Shown: positions 24,208-33,283 of the stretch, piece by piece
Layout of the letters: each line of letters begins with the position of its first letter
Numbering within the stretch: position 1 is the stretch's first letter
Source: CAG-964 sp902789345
GTDB taxonomy: Bacteria > Bacillota > Clostridia > Oscillospirales > Acutalibacteraceae
Length of the DNA: 64,000 nt
NCBI GenBank assembly: GCA_052117325.1
Contig: JBQKJJ010000004.1
Strand: one strand, 5' to 3'
Position numbers and translations under genes: made by a program
Notes under the pieces: model-generated
What the model saw: only the letters and a program-made list of their open reading frames with translations
What the model was told of the DNA's origin: nothing
Database searches by the model: none

Positions 24208-24867
24208 GATAACAATTACGCAAAGGAAATGGCACACTTTATTAAGGAATATGACCAATTCATAAGACCTTATAACGACGCTATTAAGCTTGTTAAAATA
24301 AGACTTGAAGCACTTGACTCCGATTACGGTCAGCTTCACAGACACAACCCTATTCATCAAATTATACATAGAGTAAAATCCTTGGACAGTATCATAAAAA
24401 AGCTTGCCCTTAGGGGCTACCCTACACAGATTGAATACGCCAAGGAATATTTAACTGACATTGCCGGTGTAAGGGTTATTACCTATTACCAGCAGGATGT
24501 TTATGAGGTTGTGCGTGCTTTGAAGTCCTGCCTGGATGTTGTAAAGGAAAGCGACTATATACGCAACCCGAAAGAATCCGGCTACCGCAGCTATCATATG
24601 ATTGTAGTAGTACCTGTACACTACCTAAAGGGTGTGGAATATTACCCTGTAGAGCTGCAAATAAGAACTCTTACCATGGACTGTTGGGCAAGTATTGAGC
24701 ACCAGCTCCACTACAAAACCCTAAAGGACGAGTTCTATGGAGAAATAAGCAAAAAATTCCAACAGTATTCAGAAGAACTGAATATGATAAGCCTTAAAAT
24801 GGAGGCAATATATACCCAACAAAACAGCAGACTGCCAATGCCTACCGAATTTAAAGAGGACGCTTAA
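24205..24867 (+). CDS. Small alarmone synthetase (GTP pyrophosphokinase, RelQ/RelP type)
   Basis: A 220-residue single-domain (p)ppGpp synthetase. It contains only the RelA/SpoT synthetase fold, with no hydrolase, TGS or ACT domain. Visible motifs are IHRVKSLDSIIKKL near 55, DIAGVRVITYYQQDVY near 90, GYRSYHMIV near 130 and the catalytic-region segment VELQIRTLTMDCWASIEHQLHYK near 150-172. It makes stringent-response nucleotides on stress. Helices at both ends suit the tetramer seen in RelQ. The long hydrolase-synthetase Rel is not in the window. Confidence 0.9.
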   Translation: MDNNYAKEMAHFIKEYDQFIRPYNDAIKLVKIRLEALDSDYGQLHRHNPIHQIIHRVKSLDSIIKKLALRGYPTQIEYAKEYLTDIAGVRVITYYQQDVYEVVRALKSCLDVVKESDYIRNPKESGYRSYHMIVVVPVHYLKGVEYYPVELQIRTLTMDCWASIEHQLHYKTLKDEFYGEISKKFQQYSEELNMISLKMEAIYTQQNSRLPMPTEFKEDA

Positions 24868-24904
24868 TTTTAGGCACACATTTCTGCTAAACATTTAAAA
24901 ATAT

Positions 24905-24956
24905 AAGCCGCAAATTTTCACTGCACCGTACCGTGCTTTGAAAATTGCGGCTTTTT
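24905..24956 (+). terminator. Terminator of alarmone synthetase gene
   Basis: AAGCCGCAAATTTTCA (24905-24920) pairs with TGAAAATTGCGGCTT (24939-24953) with one bulged A, followed by TTT. Confidence 0.8.
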
Positions 24957-25019
24957 CACTTCGTTTTTAATTAAGTTTTTTAATTACTTTAGTTCTCTGT
25001 GATTATAATTACACTACAA

Positions 25020-26078
25020 TTAGTCCCTCGGATTATCACCGCGAATTGCTGTAGGCGAATCCTTTGTGGCAGTACACTCAGGCAATTCCAGCTTAAAGTT
25101 CGGGTCAGGCTTATGTATCTTTAAAAGCTGTTCTGTGGTCATATTAAGGTAGCTGTAGTCAATGCCGTCATCTGTATATTTTACCTCACCGGTTTCAGGG
25201 TCTGTTTCCTCTGTAAAAGGATCACCCCAGGTAACATCGGTATAATACCATTCATTGTCCAGCTTGGTTAAATTCCAACAGTGATTATCCCCCACTACAT
25301 AAGCACATTCTATGCCCTGCAAATTCATTAAATACTGATAAGCCTGTGTATACCCACGGCAAACAGCGTCACCGTTTAGCAGTACGCCTGTAATATTCCA
25401 GCAAGCAAGCACATCGTCGCTTTCCATTTCAGTAAAATAATTGTACCCGGCTGTGGCGTTTTTCTGATTGTATTTAGTGTTGTTAATTATATACTCATAG
25501 GTATACAGTGATTTTTCATAATCAGTTTTCTGCTTTTTAGCTTCCTTTAGAAACTCATCTGTAACGGTTTTCAGCTTGCCCTGAAGCTCCTTAGCCTGGT
25601 CGGCATCGTATTCATAATGAAATTTCACTCTATATACAAGCTTATCGTTTATAGTTTCCGCACCGGTATTTTCCCTTGAAAACCAAAAATACTCAGGATA
25701 ATCATATGTAATGTAATTTAAAAGGTCGTCAATCTCCTGTGCTGTACATTCACGGTTATTCCAGTACAAACCCTTTCTTTGCTGTTCTACAGCTGTACGA
25801 AGCTTTTCGTAATACAGCTTTTGTTTGTCAGAAAGCTGACTGTAGCAGAACCTGCCCTGTGATGTTGTGTTGTTTATATCAACATCGCTGTCCTCTATAT
25901 AATTCGGCTTTGCTATGTAGCTTTTGCCTGTAGGCTGTTCTGTAGCCTCAGTGGCAGAGCTTACAGCCTGGGTAGCAGATGTATCTGTGGCATTTTTATT
26001 GCTGTCGGCACTGCTGTTACAGCCTGCCGCCGCAATGGCGGTAAGCGCCAATAAACAACATAGTAAGGTCTTTTTCAT
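25020..26078 (-). CDS. Transglutaminase-like lipoprotein
   Basis: A 352-residue exported lipoprotein. The signal peptide MKKTLLCCLLALTAIAAAGC ends in a lipobox with the lipid Cys at 20. A Ser/Thr-rich linker runs to about 60. The C-terminal half is a transglutaminase/protease-like domain with Cys240 (DAVCRGYT), His266 (DNHCWN) and Asp281 (TDVTWGDP) as catalytic triad. Such wall-facing domains may cut or cross-link peptides, but substrates are unknown. The ATG at 26078 follows ATAGGAGAAAG. The gene has its own promoter, embedded in the terminator of the upstream gene. Confidence 0.85.
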   Translation of the reverse strand: MKKTLLCCLLALTAIAAAGCNSSADSNKNATDTSATQAVSSATEATEQPTGKSYIAKPNYIEDSDVDINNTTSQGRFCYSQLSDKQKLYYEKLRTAVEQQRKGLYWNNRECTAQEIDDLLNYITYDYPEYFWFSRENTGAETINDKLVYRVKFHYEYDADQAKELQGKLKTVTDEFLKEAKKQKTDYEKSLYTYEYIINNTKYNQKNATAGYNYFTEMESDDVLACWNITGVLLNGDAVCRGYTQAYQYLMNLQGIECAYVVGDNHCWNLTKLDNEWYYTDVTWGDPFTEETDPETGEVKYTDDGIDYSYLNMTTEQLLKIHKPDPNFKLELPECTATKDSPTAIRGDNPRD

Positions 26079-26114
26079 AAAACTTTCTCCTATAATAACT
26101 TTTTTCATTTGTAT

Positions 26115-26155
26115 ATAATACAGCCCCGAAGCTGTAAAGTCAACAACGGGGCTGT
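26115..26155 (-). terminator. Terminator hairpin of YhgE/Pip gene overlapping next promoter
   Basis: ACAGCCCCG (26120-26128) pairs with CGGGGCTGT (26147-26155). On the same strand TTGACT (26143-26138) and TATTAT (26120-26115) with a 17-base spacer form a promoter for the lipoprotein gene. The left hairpin arm lies within the promoter spacer. Confidence 0.6.
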
Positions 26156-26167
26156 AAAATATAAATG

Positions 26168-28315
26168 TTACATTATTCCAGTTTCATGAAGCTTTCCTTC
26201 AAGCTTATGATTCAACAAAATTAACGGTTTTCTCAATACAAGTCCTATTATAAGAGCAATCGGAATATAGGCTGACAGCTGCAGCAAATACAGCCAGTAG
26301 TCACAGCCGTGCATACCGCCAATGGCCTCACGCATTGCATTTATTGCACCTGTAAAAGGAAGCAGTGGGTTTAACGCCTGGAAAACCTGCGGAGTAGTTT
26401 CTATTGGGAATGTACCGCCTGCACCGGCAATTTGTATAACCAAAAATACAACCGCTATAGCCTTGCCTATTTCTGCAAAGGAAATAACCAGTGTGTAAAC
26501 AAACAGTGTAAATACAAAGGCTGTATAAGCACCTGCAAATACAAAGGCCACAGGGTGCGGACACTGTATTCCCAAAACATATAAATCGCCCAGACAAGCA
26601 ATTACCGCCTGTACAACGCCTGCGGCAAAGAACAGTAAATATCTGCCAAAATAGCACTGCACCGGTCTTAGCTTTCTTTCTTCAGCGTCGATTATTTGCA
26701 CCTTTAGCATTGCTATCAAAATTACAGAACCAACCCAAAGGCACAGCACTGTATAGAACGGTGTCATTGCAGAACCGTAATTTTCAATAGCGTAAACACT
26801 GTTTGTCTGCAAATCAACAGGTGAAGACAGAAACGCGGCGGTTTCATCAGGATCTCTTGTAATTAGGCTCTTAATTGCATCAATTTCGTCAGAGTCCAAA
26901 GCGTCCTCAATATCCTTTAGTAGATTTTTAATCTTTTTTTGAGCTGTATCTAAAGTAACGGTTAAACCGTCAAAGGTATCTGCCGCAGAAGTAAGGCTTT
27001 TATCCATACTGTTAAGGGTTTTGTCCCAATCGACACCACCCATAGTAGTTAAAAAGCTGCTAAGGCTCTTTAGGTTATCATACAAACTGTCTGTAAGAGT
27101 ATCTATCTTTGGAGAAACCTGTAATCTGTAATTTGACTTAATGTCAGAGAACAAACCTCTTAGTGTGGAAATTCTGTTTTCTATGCTTGCCTGCTTTTCT
27201 GCAGCCAGTGTACCTGCACTTCGCAGTGAAGAAGCGGCGTCATAAAGGTCTGTCTGTAAAAGGCTTAAATCACTTATTGCCTCGGTCAGTTTGCTGTCCA
27301 TTTGCTTTAGCCCCTGTAAATCTGGGAAATAGCCCTCAAGGGTTTGCACTACAGCCAAAATATCACTGCAATATGAATTAAGTGTAGCGCATTTGTTATA
27401 AACCAAATCAACCCTGTCTGCCACAGTGTTGTTGGCAGTGTCTACAGAAGCTATGGCAGATGAAAAGTCGTTGCTTATTTGCAGCATATCGCTTTCAGCC
27501 ATACTTACAATAGTATCCAGGCTTCCGCTCATATCATTTACAAAATTATTTGCGGCTCTTGCTGTATCTGCTGTGTCAGAGGCAAGCTTTGAAGCATTTG
27601 AAAAAGCGTCCTTAGGTACAGCCTCTCTTGTAGTGTCAACCAAAGAGCTTAGTGTGGTTGTTAGGGATTTAAAGGTTTTTACATCATTTTTTAGATTATC
27701 CAAATCCTGGTCAACCATTTGGACTGTATCTTTTAAATTATTAACTATGTTTGTTACATCTCCGTCAACATCATCGTGGGTATCAATAGCAATGTTACTA
27801 AGTGTTGAAGCAACTGTAGAAATAAAGGTTTCATCAATTTGCTGTTGAATAGACGAAGCCACCTTGTCGGTAATTTTTGGCGCTATGGCATTCTTCTTTT
27901 GGTTTACATAGTAGTCTATCTTTGGCTTTGTAATGTCCTTTTTCAGGATACTGGTCATATCCTTTGTAAAATCCTCCGGTATTATTACAGCCGCATAGTA
28001 GGTGCCGTCCTCTACTCCTTGCAAGGCTGTGTCCTTGTCTGTAAACTGCCAGTTAATAACATCATTCTTTGTTAAATTATCAATTACCTTACTGCCAATA
28101 CTAACATTTACGCCTAAAATATCGGCACCCTTGTCAACATTTGCAACGGCTACCTTTAGATTTTTTGTATTTCCATAAGGGTCCCAGCAGGCATAAATAT
28201 TTACCCAGGCATACAGCGAGGGTAAAATAAGAATACCAACCATAACAATGGCGGCAAAAGGTCTGCTGAAAATTTTCTTAATATCACTTAAAAATACTTT
28301 AAAAATCTTTTTCAC
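26168..28315 (-). CDS. YhgE/Pip-family membrane protein
   Basis: A 715-residue protein of the YhgE/phage-infection-protein family. One span near 19-40 is followed by the typical ILPSLYAWVNIYACWDPYGNT and KVAVANVDKGA. A long extracellular helical region (about 60-500) has many heptad-like stretches. The C-terminal block has five or so spans resembling ABC-2 permeases (about 515-700). Relatives include the lactococcal phage receptor Pip and ESX-linked proteins. The role here is not readable; it may export or serve as a surface receptor. No adjacent ATPase is present. Confidence 0.88.
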   Translation of the reverse strand: MKKIFKVFLSDIKKIFSRPFAAIVMVGILILPSLYAWVNIYACWDPYGNTKNLKVAVANVDKGADILGVNVSIGSKVIDNLTKNDVINWQFTDKDTALQGVEDGTYYAAVIIPEDFTKDMTSILKKDITKPKIDYYVNQKKNAIAPKITDKVASSIQQQIDETFISTVASTLSNIAIDTHDDVDGDVTNIVNNLKDTVQMVDQDLDNLKNDVKTFKSLTTTLSSLVDTTREAVPKDAFSNASKLASDTADTARAANNFVNDMSGSLDTIVSMAESDMLQISNDFSSAIASVDTANNTVADRVDLVYNKCATLNSYCSDILAVVQTLEGYFPDLQGLKQMDSKLTEAISDLSLLQTDLYDAASSLRSAGTLAAEKQASIENRISTLRGLFSDIKSNYRLQVSPKIDTLTDSLYDNLKSLSSFLTTMGGVDWDKTLNSMDKSLTSAADTFDGLTVTLDTAQKKIKNLLKDIEDALDSDEIDAIKSLITRDPDETAAFLSSPVDLQTNSVYAIENYGSAMTPFYTVLCLWVGSVILIAMLKVQIIDAEERKLRPVQCYFGRYLLFFAAGVVQAVIACLGDLYVLGIQCPHPVAFVFAGAYTAFVFTLFVYTLVISFAEIGKAIAVVFLVIQIAGAGGTFPIETTPQVFQALNPLLPFTGAINAMREAIGGMHGCDYWLYLLQLSAYIPIALIIGLVLRKPLILLNHKLEGKLHETGIM

Positions 28316-28517
28316 CCAATCTCCTCCTTACAATTTAAAGCGTAGAAACAATATATGATTATTTATTCCCTTGTCACGCTTAACAGCACAAGTTTACTTC
28401 ACAATCCAAATAGTGTCAACCAATAAAAAGCAACATTTGTGTAACAAATTTTCCGGTATAAATTCAATCTGTCAAAAAAGCCTGCAAGCAGTTAAAAATA
28501 ATTAGTTATAACAACAA

Positions 28518-28556
28518 TTCCCCGAAAATATGCTAAAAACCATATTCCTCGGGGAA
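28518..28556 (-). terminator. Terminator at the end of the surface-polymer operon
   Basis: TTCCCCG (28518-28524) pairs with CGGGGAA (28550-28556), with an inner AATATG/CATATT stem. On the minus strand TTGTTGTTAT follows. In the rest of the gap 28316-28717 I see no gene; it should also contain the YhgE/Pip promoter. Confidence 0.6.
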
Positions 28557-28717
28557 CTTAAATATTAAATTTTACAGCCAAAAATATTGCCACAAGTTTT
28601 GCATATTCACACTTGCTGTTGCATTTTTCACTTTATTTTTAGGCAGTAATTAAGCCTTTTAAGGTTAGTATACTTAATCCCAGCGCCTTTCGCCCTGCCC
28701 CTTTATAAGGTTAAATT

Positions 28718-30616
28718 TTAGTTTTCAGGAAGCTGAAACTTGCAAAACTCACCAAGGTCAAGGTTTACAATATCGTGGCATGTTTGTCTGCCCCACGGCA
28801 AAATAACACGCTCATAATCGCCGTACAAATACCTTAGGTACTTGTCATATTCCTTTGGTACAGGCAGCTTATGTCCCTCAAAATCCCATTCAATAGCTTC
28901 GTCTAAATAGTATTTCGGGAAGTCGCCCTTGTATACATTTCTGCCCATTCCGTCATACAAATATTTATTGTCCTTTCTGCCTCGGAACATTTTAAATATT
29001 TTATACTGAATCCACTCGGAAACAGGTATTGGGAATATAACCTTAAGTATATTTGCCAAAAATGACTGAACCTTGTGGCCGTTGTCAATTTTCCGCTTAT
29101 TCCATCTGTTAAATATCATTGAACGAATAAGCAGTGTAAACTGCAAATGCAACTTTCTGCCTAGTTTTGAATTAGCCGTAGCGTCGTGGGCAAAAATGTC
29201 AAAAGCCATACCGTTGTTCATATCGTTATGAGCCTTTGAGTACTTTGTGGCAAACATAGTATTGTTAAGCCTTATTTTTGCAAAAGGATAATGACAGCCC
29301 TTGTCTGTGTCAGAGGTTTGGAAAGAAAGCTCCTTTGGCATTTCGGTAGGCGCTACCTGCAGGAATTTGTCATAATCCTCTCTCAGCATCATAATATCCG
29401 CATCATCATCCCACGGAATAAAGCCGTGGTGTCTTATTGCGCCAAGCAGTGTTCCGCCGCCTAAGAAATACTTAATGTTATGCTTTTTACATATTCTGTC
29501 TACATCCAGCAAATATCCCAAAAGCAGGCTTTGTATATTCTTCAGCTTGCCGTCGTGGGAGTATTGGTACAAAAACATTTCATCGTCTGCGGCAGACATA
29601 CTTTCCACCATAAGTTGGATAATCTCGTCCATTGTAACCTCAGGCTCAAAACCGTCCACCGGCAGTTTTTGGCAATTCATAGCAACACCATAGGACGGGT
29701 CCTTTTTAGCGTCAACTAACTGTATTTTGCACTTTTCCGGGTAAAGGTCAAAAAGCTTTGCCGCCAACATTCCTGTAGACATAGTACAGTCCTTGCTGAC
29801 AACATTATACACATTGTTTGGGCTAAACTTAACCATACTCCAAAACATTGCAGTAAAGAAGTCATTTATATAAGTAAAAGAATACTTTTTAGTAGAGCGA
29901 ACCATTTCAATACTTTCGCCCTTTGCCACAGCTCTAAACAAGTCATAAAACAGATTTTCGTCAAAGCCTGTTTTTGCGCCAAGCATTATGCCCGAACGCA
30001 AAATCATATGTGAAAAGCTGTATTTTTTTCCGTAAACAGGCACCAGTGCTTCAAGAGTCTGCAAAAGCTCTGCATCATATCCACTGCCCCTTGTAAGGTC
30101 AATACTGCCGTACTCGCCCTCAGATATTACATATCCTCTGTCAATTTTTCCGTAAACACGGTAGTCAGAGAATAAAATAAATCTGCCAATTTCACACCTG
30201 CCTGCAAAGTCCAGGCATTTCTCCAACACCGAAACCTCGTCAATAAAGCTTTCAGGTAGTCCGTCGGTTGCCTTACTGCAACAGCCTGTGTAAATAAAAT
30301 AATCCGCCTTATCCTGTACATTGCTTAAATCCTCCAACAGTCTAAAGGAGAAATCCTCTCGCTTTAAAAGTGCCGGAAAAATACCGTTTAATGCCGATGT
30401 ACTTTTTGCAATAAGAGAAATTTTTATATTCAGCTTATGCAGGTCATTTAATCCAAAGAAGCAATATAAAACCGCCTTAGGAAAAAAATCCTGACAGCCA
30501 GAAATATATACAGTCTTATTTTTAAGTTTTTCAAAAGGGTAGTCGTCTTTACTGTGGGCAGCCAAATGGTATGCCCAGTCAAGCTCATACTGCCCCAGTA
30601 CTTTACTAAGTTCCAT
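28718..30616 (-). CDS. Degenerate SDR-epimerase domain fused to LicD phosphotransferase
   Basis: A 632-residue two-domain protein, last gene of the surface-polymer operon. Residues 1-335 follow the fold of an extended-SDR epimerase but lack its key residues. The Rossmann loop reads YISGCQDFFPKAV where the neighbour has LLTGAAGFIGYYL, and the YxxxK pair is gone (GYDAELLQ). Residues about 350-632 are a LicD domain (GGGTLLGAIRHHGFIPWDDD near 385-404), which transfers phosphocholine or a related phospho-group from a CDP-activated donor to surface glycans. The SDR part may be a structural or substrate-binding module. GGAG sits six bases before the ATG. Confidence 0.85.
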   Translation of the reverse strand: MELSKVLGQYELDWAYHLAAHSKDDYPFEKLKNKTVYISGCQDFFPKAVLYCFFGLNDLHKLNIKISLIAKSTSALNGIFPALLKREDFSFRLLEDLSNVQDKADYFIYTGCCSKATDGLPESFIDEVSVLEKCLDFAGRCEIGRFILFSDYRVYGKIDRGYVISEGEYGSIDLTRGSGYDAELLQTLEALVPVYGKKYSFSHMILRSGIMLGAKTGFDENLFYDLFRAVAKGESIEMVRSTKKYSFTYINDFFTAMFWSMVKFSPNNVYNVVSKDCTMSTGMLAAKLFDLYPEKCKIQLVDAKKDPSYGVAMNCQKLPVDGFEPEVTMDEIIQLMVESMSAADDEMFLYQYSHDGKLKNIQSLLLGYLLDVDRICKKHNIKYFLGGGTLLGAIRHHGFIPWDDDADIMMLREDYDKFLQVAPTEMPKELSFQTSDTDKGCHYPFAKIRLNNTMFATKYSKAHNDMNNGMAFDIFAHDATANSKLGRKLHLQFTLLIRSMIFNRWNKRKIDNGHKVQSFLANILKVIFPIPVSEWIQYKIFKMFRGRKDNKYLYDGMGRNVYKGDFPKYYLDEAIEWDFEGHKLPVPKEYDKYLRYLYGDYERVILPWGRQTCHDIVNLDLGEFCKFQLPEN

Positions 30617-30630
30617 AGCAGCTCCGTATG

Positions 30631-31710
30631 TTAACTATTTTGCAATTCCACAATTTTAACGGCACGCCTAATACCGTCGGTAAGGTCTACCTTTGCCGTC
30701 CAGCCAAGTTCATTAAGCCTTGTGCTGTCAAGAATTTCAGGTGTTGCGTTAATATATGAAATTTCAGGCTCCTTTTCGTCCTCTTTGTTTGCAAAGGACA
30801 GGGAAAGATTTCTTTCCGGGAACGCCTCAACAGCCGCTTTTGCAAAGTTTCTGATAGTTACATTAGAATGCTCGGCAGAAATGTTGTATGGATAAATATC
30901 CTTTCCGTCAAGCAGAATCTTCAAAAGTGCAGTTGCGGTATCTGTTACATAGCAGAATGAACGGTAAGGTGCGCCTGCGCTTTTAAGCAGAATACTTTGG
31001 TTGCGTACAATATTGGCAATAAACTGTGCCCACACTCTGTCGTCATTAAGACTGGACGGGCCGTAAATATAGCTTGGTCTTGCTATTTTTATGCTTAAAC
31101 CATACTGTTTGTGGAAAGAGGCACACAGTGTTTCAGAGGCTCTTTTCCCCTGCGCATAGCAGTTTTTGTATGATGTATGGTCGATATAGCCAATGTCGGT
31201 TTCTTCTATTTTCATTTTGCCTGTGTGCAAAGCACCGTATATTTTCAAGCTGGAAACAAACAGCGTTACAGCACCGCATGCCTTTGCATACTCTAAAACC
31301 TTGTAAGTGCCTGTAAGGTTAGCGTCTATTGTTCCTACAGGGTCATTTTCAAAGAAATAAGCGCTTGCCTGGCTTGCGGCGTGAATAACATAGTCTGCCT
31401 TTTCTTCGGTTTTAATTTCACTGCACACATCCTGAACCAACAGCGTAATGTCACTTCTGTTTAGTGCGTCGCCAAAACGCTTTTTAGCCTTCTCACCGTT
31501 TCGCACCAGTGCAAGCACCTTAATATTGTCGCCGTAAAGGTCGTTTCTGATTAGCATAGCCATTGTCAGATAGTAGCCTATAAAGCCTGCAGCACCTGTA
31601 AGAAGTATTGTTTTATTCTTCATTTTTTCCCAAGGAAGCTCTGCATCAGCTACCGACAAAATATCATTATATATATACTCGTGAATAAGAGTATTAATTT
31701 TACAGTCCAT
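30631..31710 (-). CDS. NAD-dependent sugar epimerase/dehydratase
   Basis: A 359-residue extended SDR enzyme. The NAD motif is LTGAAGFIG (G-x-x-G-x-x-G), and the catalytic pair is YAQGK with an upstream Ser in VSSLKIYG. It probably makes a nucleotide-sugar for the surface polymer. A short N-terminal extension before the Rossmann fold (DILSVADAELPWEKMKNK) is also found in the next gene, which marks the two as paralogues. The ATG at 31710 follows GAGAGGAAC and overlaps the upstream gene by 11 bases. The sugar is not identifiable. Confidence 0.85.
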   Translation of the reverse strand: MDCKINTLIHEYIYNDILSVADAELPWEKMKNKTILLTGAAGFIGYYLTMAMLIRNDLYGDNIKVLALVRNGEKAKKRFGDALNRSDITLLVQDVCSEIKTEEKADYVIHAASQASAYFFENDPVGTIDANLTGTYKVLEYAKACGAVTLFVSSLKIYGALHTGKMKIEETDIGYIDHTSYKNCYAQGKRASETLCASFHKQYGLSIKIARPSYIYGPSSLNDDRVWAQFIANIVRNQSILLKSAGAPYRSFCYVTDTATALLKILLDGKDIYPYNISAEHSNVTIRNFAKAAVEAFPERNLSLSFANKEDEKEPEISYINATPEILDSTRLNELGWTAKVDLTDGIRRAVKIVELQNS

Positions 31711-32440
31711 ATGCCAGTTCCTCTCTTGCAAAGTTTTCATATCTTCTGTAGTAATAGTAAGCCCTCAAGAATCTCATATCCTCAGGAGTAGTTACCTTGA
31801 TATTGTCACGGTCGCCAATAAATATCTGAACCTTTTCACCCAGTTCAATAAGCAGTTCAGAGCTGGATATAGGATTTGTTATGCCACGCTTCTCGGCTTC
31901 GTCGTGCGCCCACATAATCTTTCTCATTGTGTAGCCCTGCGGCGCCTGTGTTATAAACATTTCTCCTCTTGGTAAGCTGTGGTTACAGGTTTCTCCGTCC
32001 TTACTTTCCAAAACAGAGTCAATGCTCTTGGTAACAGGTACAGCAGTCTCGTACTTTTTGGCAGTAGCTATACAATTTGTAATAAGCTCCTCAGAAAGCA
32101 GTGGTCTTACACCGTCGCAAATTAAAACAATATCATCATCATTTTTTGCGTACTCCTGTGCCGCAACAAGTCCGTTGTGAATAGAGCCGTGGCCGTTTGC
32201 ACCGCCCGGTACAACCTTCAACACCTTAGTAATGTTGTACTGCTTTATTTTCTCCCAAAGAGTGTCTATCCAATCTGCCAAACAGGAGATAACAATGTTG
32301 TCCACTCCGGAATGATACTGGAAATTTTCCAGCGTTCTTATAATAATCGGCTTTCCGTCAACCTCTAGAAATTGTTTTGGTGTTTCAACCGACTTCATTC
32401 TGGCGCCAACGCCGCCGGCAAATATAACTGCAGTTACCAT
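31700..32440 (-). CDS. IspD/TarI-type cytidylyltransferase
   Basis: A 246-residue nucleotidyltransferase. The CTP-binding loop is FAGGVGARM with PKQFLEVDGKPIIIRTLE, the pattern shared by IspD and TarI. Other family segments are VLICDGVRPLL near 105 and the C-terminal NIKVTTPEDMRFLRAYYYY. In this operon it more likely activates an alcohol phosphate, such as ribitol phosphate or choline phosphate, to a CDP form for LicD than makes isoprenoids. No TarJ-like reductase is next to it, so the substrate is uncertain. Confidence 0.85.
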   Translation of the reverse strand: MVTAVIFAGGVGARMKSVETPKQFLEVDGKPIIIRTLENFQYHSGVDNIVISCLADWIDTLWEKIKQYNITKVLKVVPGGANGHGSIHNGLVAAQEYAKNDDDIVLICDGVRPLLSEELITNCIATAKKYETAVPVTKSIDSVLESKDGETCNHSLPRGEMFITQAPQGYTMRKIMWAHDEAEKRGITNPISSSELLIELGEKVQIFIGDRDNIKVTTPEDMRFLRAYYYYRRYENFAREELAYGL

Positions 32441-32506
32441 ATATACTTCACTTACCTTTCCACATTTATAAACCCTCTTGTTAGGGGTGTATTTATATAT
32501 TCAATA

Positions 32507-33271
32507 TTATTTTTTTGCTTTCTTCTTTTTTTCGGCTTCCTTTTTCTTGTCAGCGTCATAATGCTCAAAAGCTTCATTTACCGCACCGGAGAAAAGAACC
32601 TTGCCTTTTTTCAAAAAAATTGCCCTTGTACACATTTCTTTTACACTGTCCTTTGAGTGGCTTACAAAAAGAACTGTTGTACCCTCTTTAATAATTTCGG
32701 CAATTCTGTTTTTACACTTCTTTTTAAATGATGCGTCACCAACGCTTAAAGCCTCGTCAATAACAAGAATATCAGGGTCAATATTAACATTTATTGCAAA
32801 GCCCAAACGCATTTTCATACCACTTGAGTATGTTCTTACAGGCTGGTCAATATAATCCCCCAGCTCTGCAAAATCAACAATTCTAGGCTCAATTTCCTTT
32901 ATATAAGCGTCCTTTAACCCTAGGGTATAGCCACGCAAAAATATATTCTCTCTGCCTGTCATTTCCAAGGCAAAGCCTGCCGTCAGCTCAAGCAAAGCCG
33001 CAACCGTTCCGTTTACCGTAACGGTACCGCTGTCAGGAAACGCAACGCCGGTTATCATTTTTAGCAAAGTAGATTTACCTGCACCGTTGTCACCTATAAT
33101 ACCCACGCTTTCTCCCTCAAAAATTTCAAGAGAAACATCGTCAAGCGCCTTGTGAAGCTTAACATTTTTAGGCTTAAAAAACAGCGACTTAAACCTTTGT
33201 CTGTCATTTTTAAACAACATATATTCCTTTGACACATGGTCAAAGCATATCATACTTTTATTATCTTCCAT
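32507..33271 (-). CDS. tagH: Polysaccharide/teichoic acid ABC exporter, ATPase subunit
   Basis: A 254-residue ABC ATPase of the TagH/Wzt type. Walker A is GDNGAGKSTLL, the signature is YSSGMKMRLGFA and Walker B is ILVIDEALSVGD, followed by the switch His in VSHSKDSV. The Lys-rich C-terminus (KKKEAEKKKKAKK) is short, with no glycan-recognition domain. ATG 33271 is preferred over GTG 33280 because AGGTGG would overlap the GTG. It follows the permease by 12 bases. Together they export a lipid-linked surface polymer. Confidence 0.9.
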   Translation of the reverse strand: MEDNKSMICFDHVSKEYMLFKNDRQRFKSLFFKPKNVKLHKALDDVSLEIFEGESVGIIGDNGAGKSTLLKMITGVAFPDSGTVTVNGTVAALLELTAGFALEMTGRENIFLRGYTLGLKDAYIKEIEPRIVDFAELGDYIDQPVRTYSSGMKMRLGFAINVNIDPDILVIDEALSVGDASFKKKCKNRIAEIIKEGTTVLFVSHSKDSVKEMCTRAIFLKKGKVLFSGAVNEAFEHYDADKKKEAEKKKKAKK

Positions 33272-33283
33272 ATTTGCCACCTA

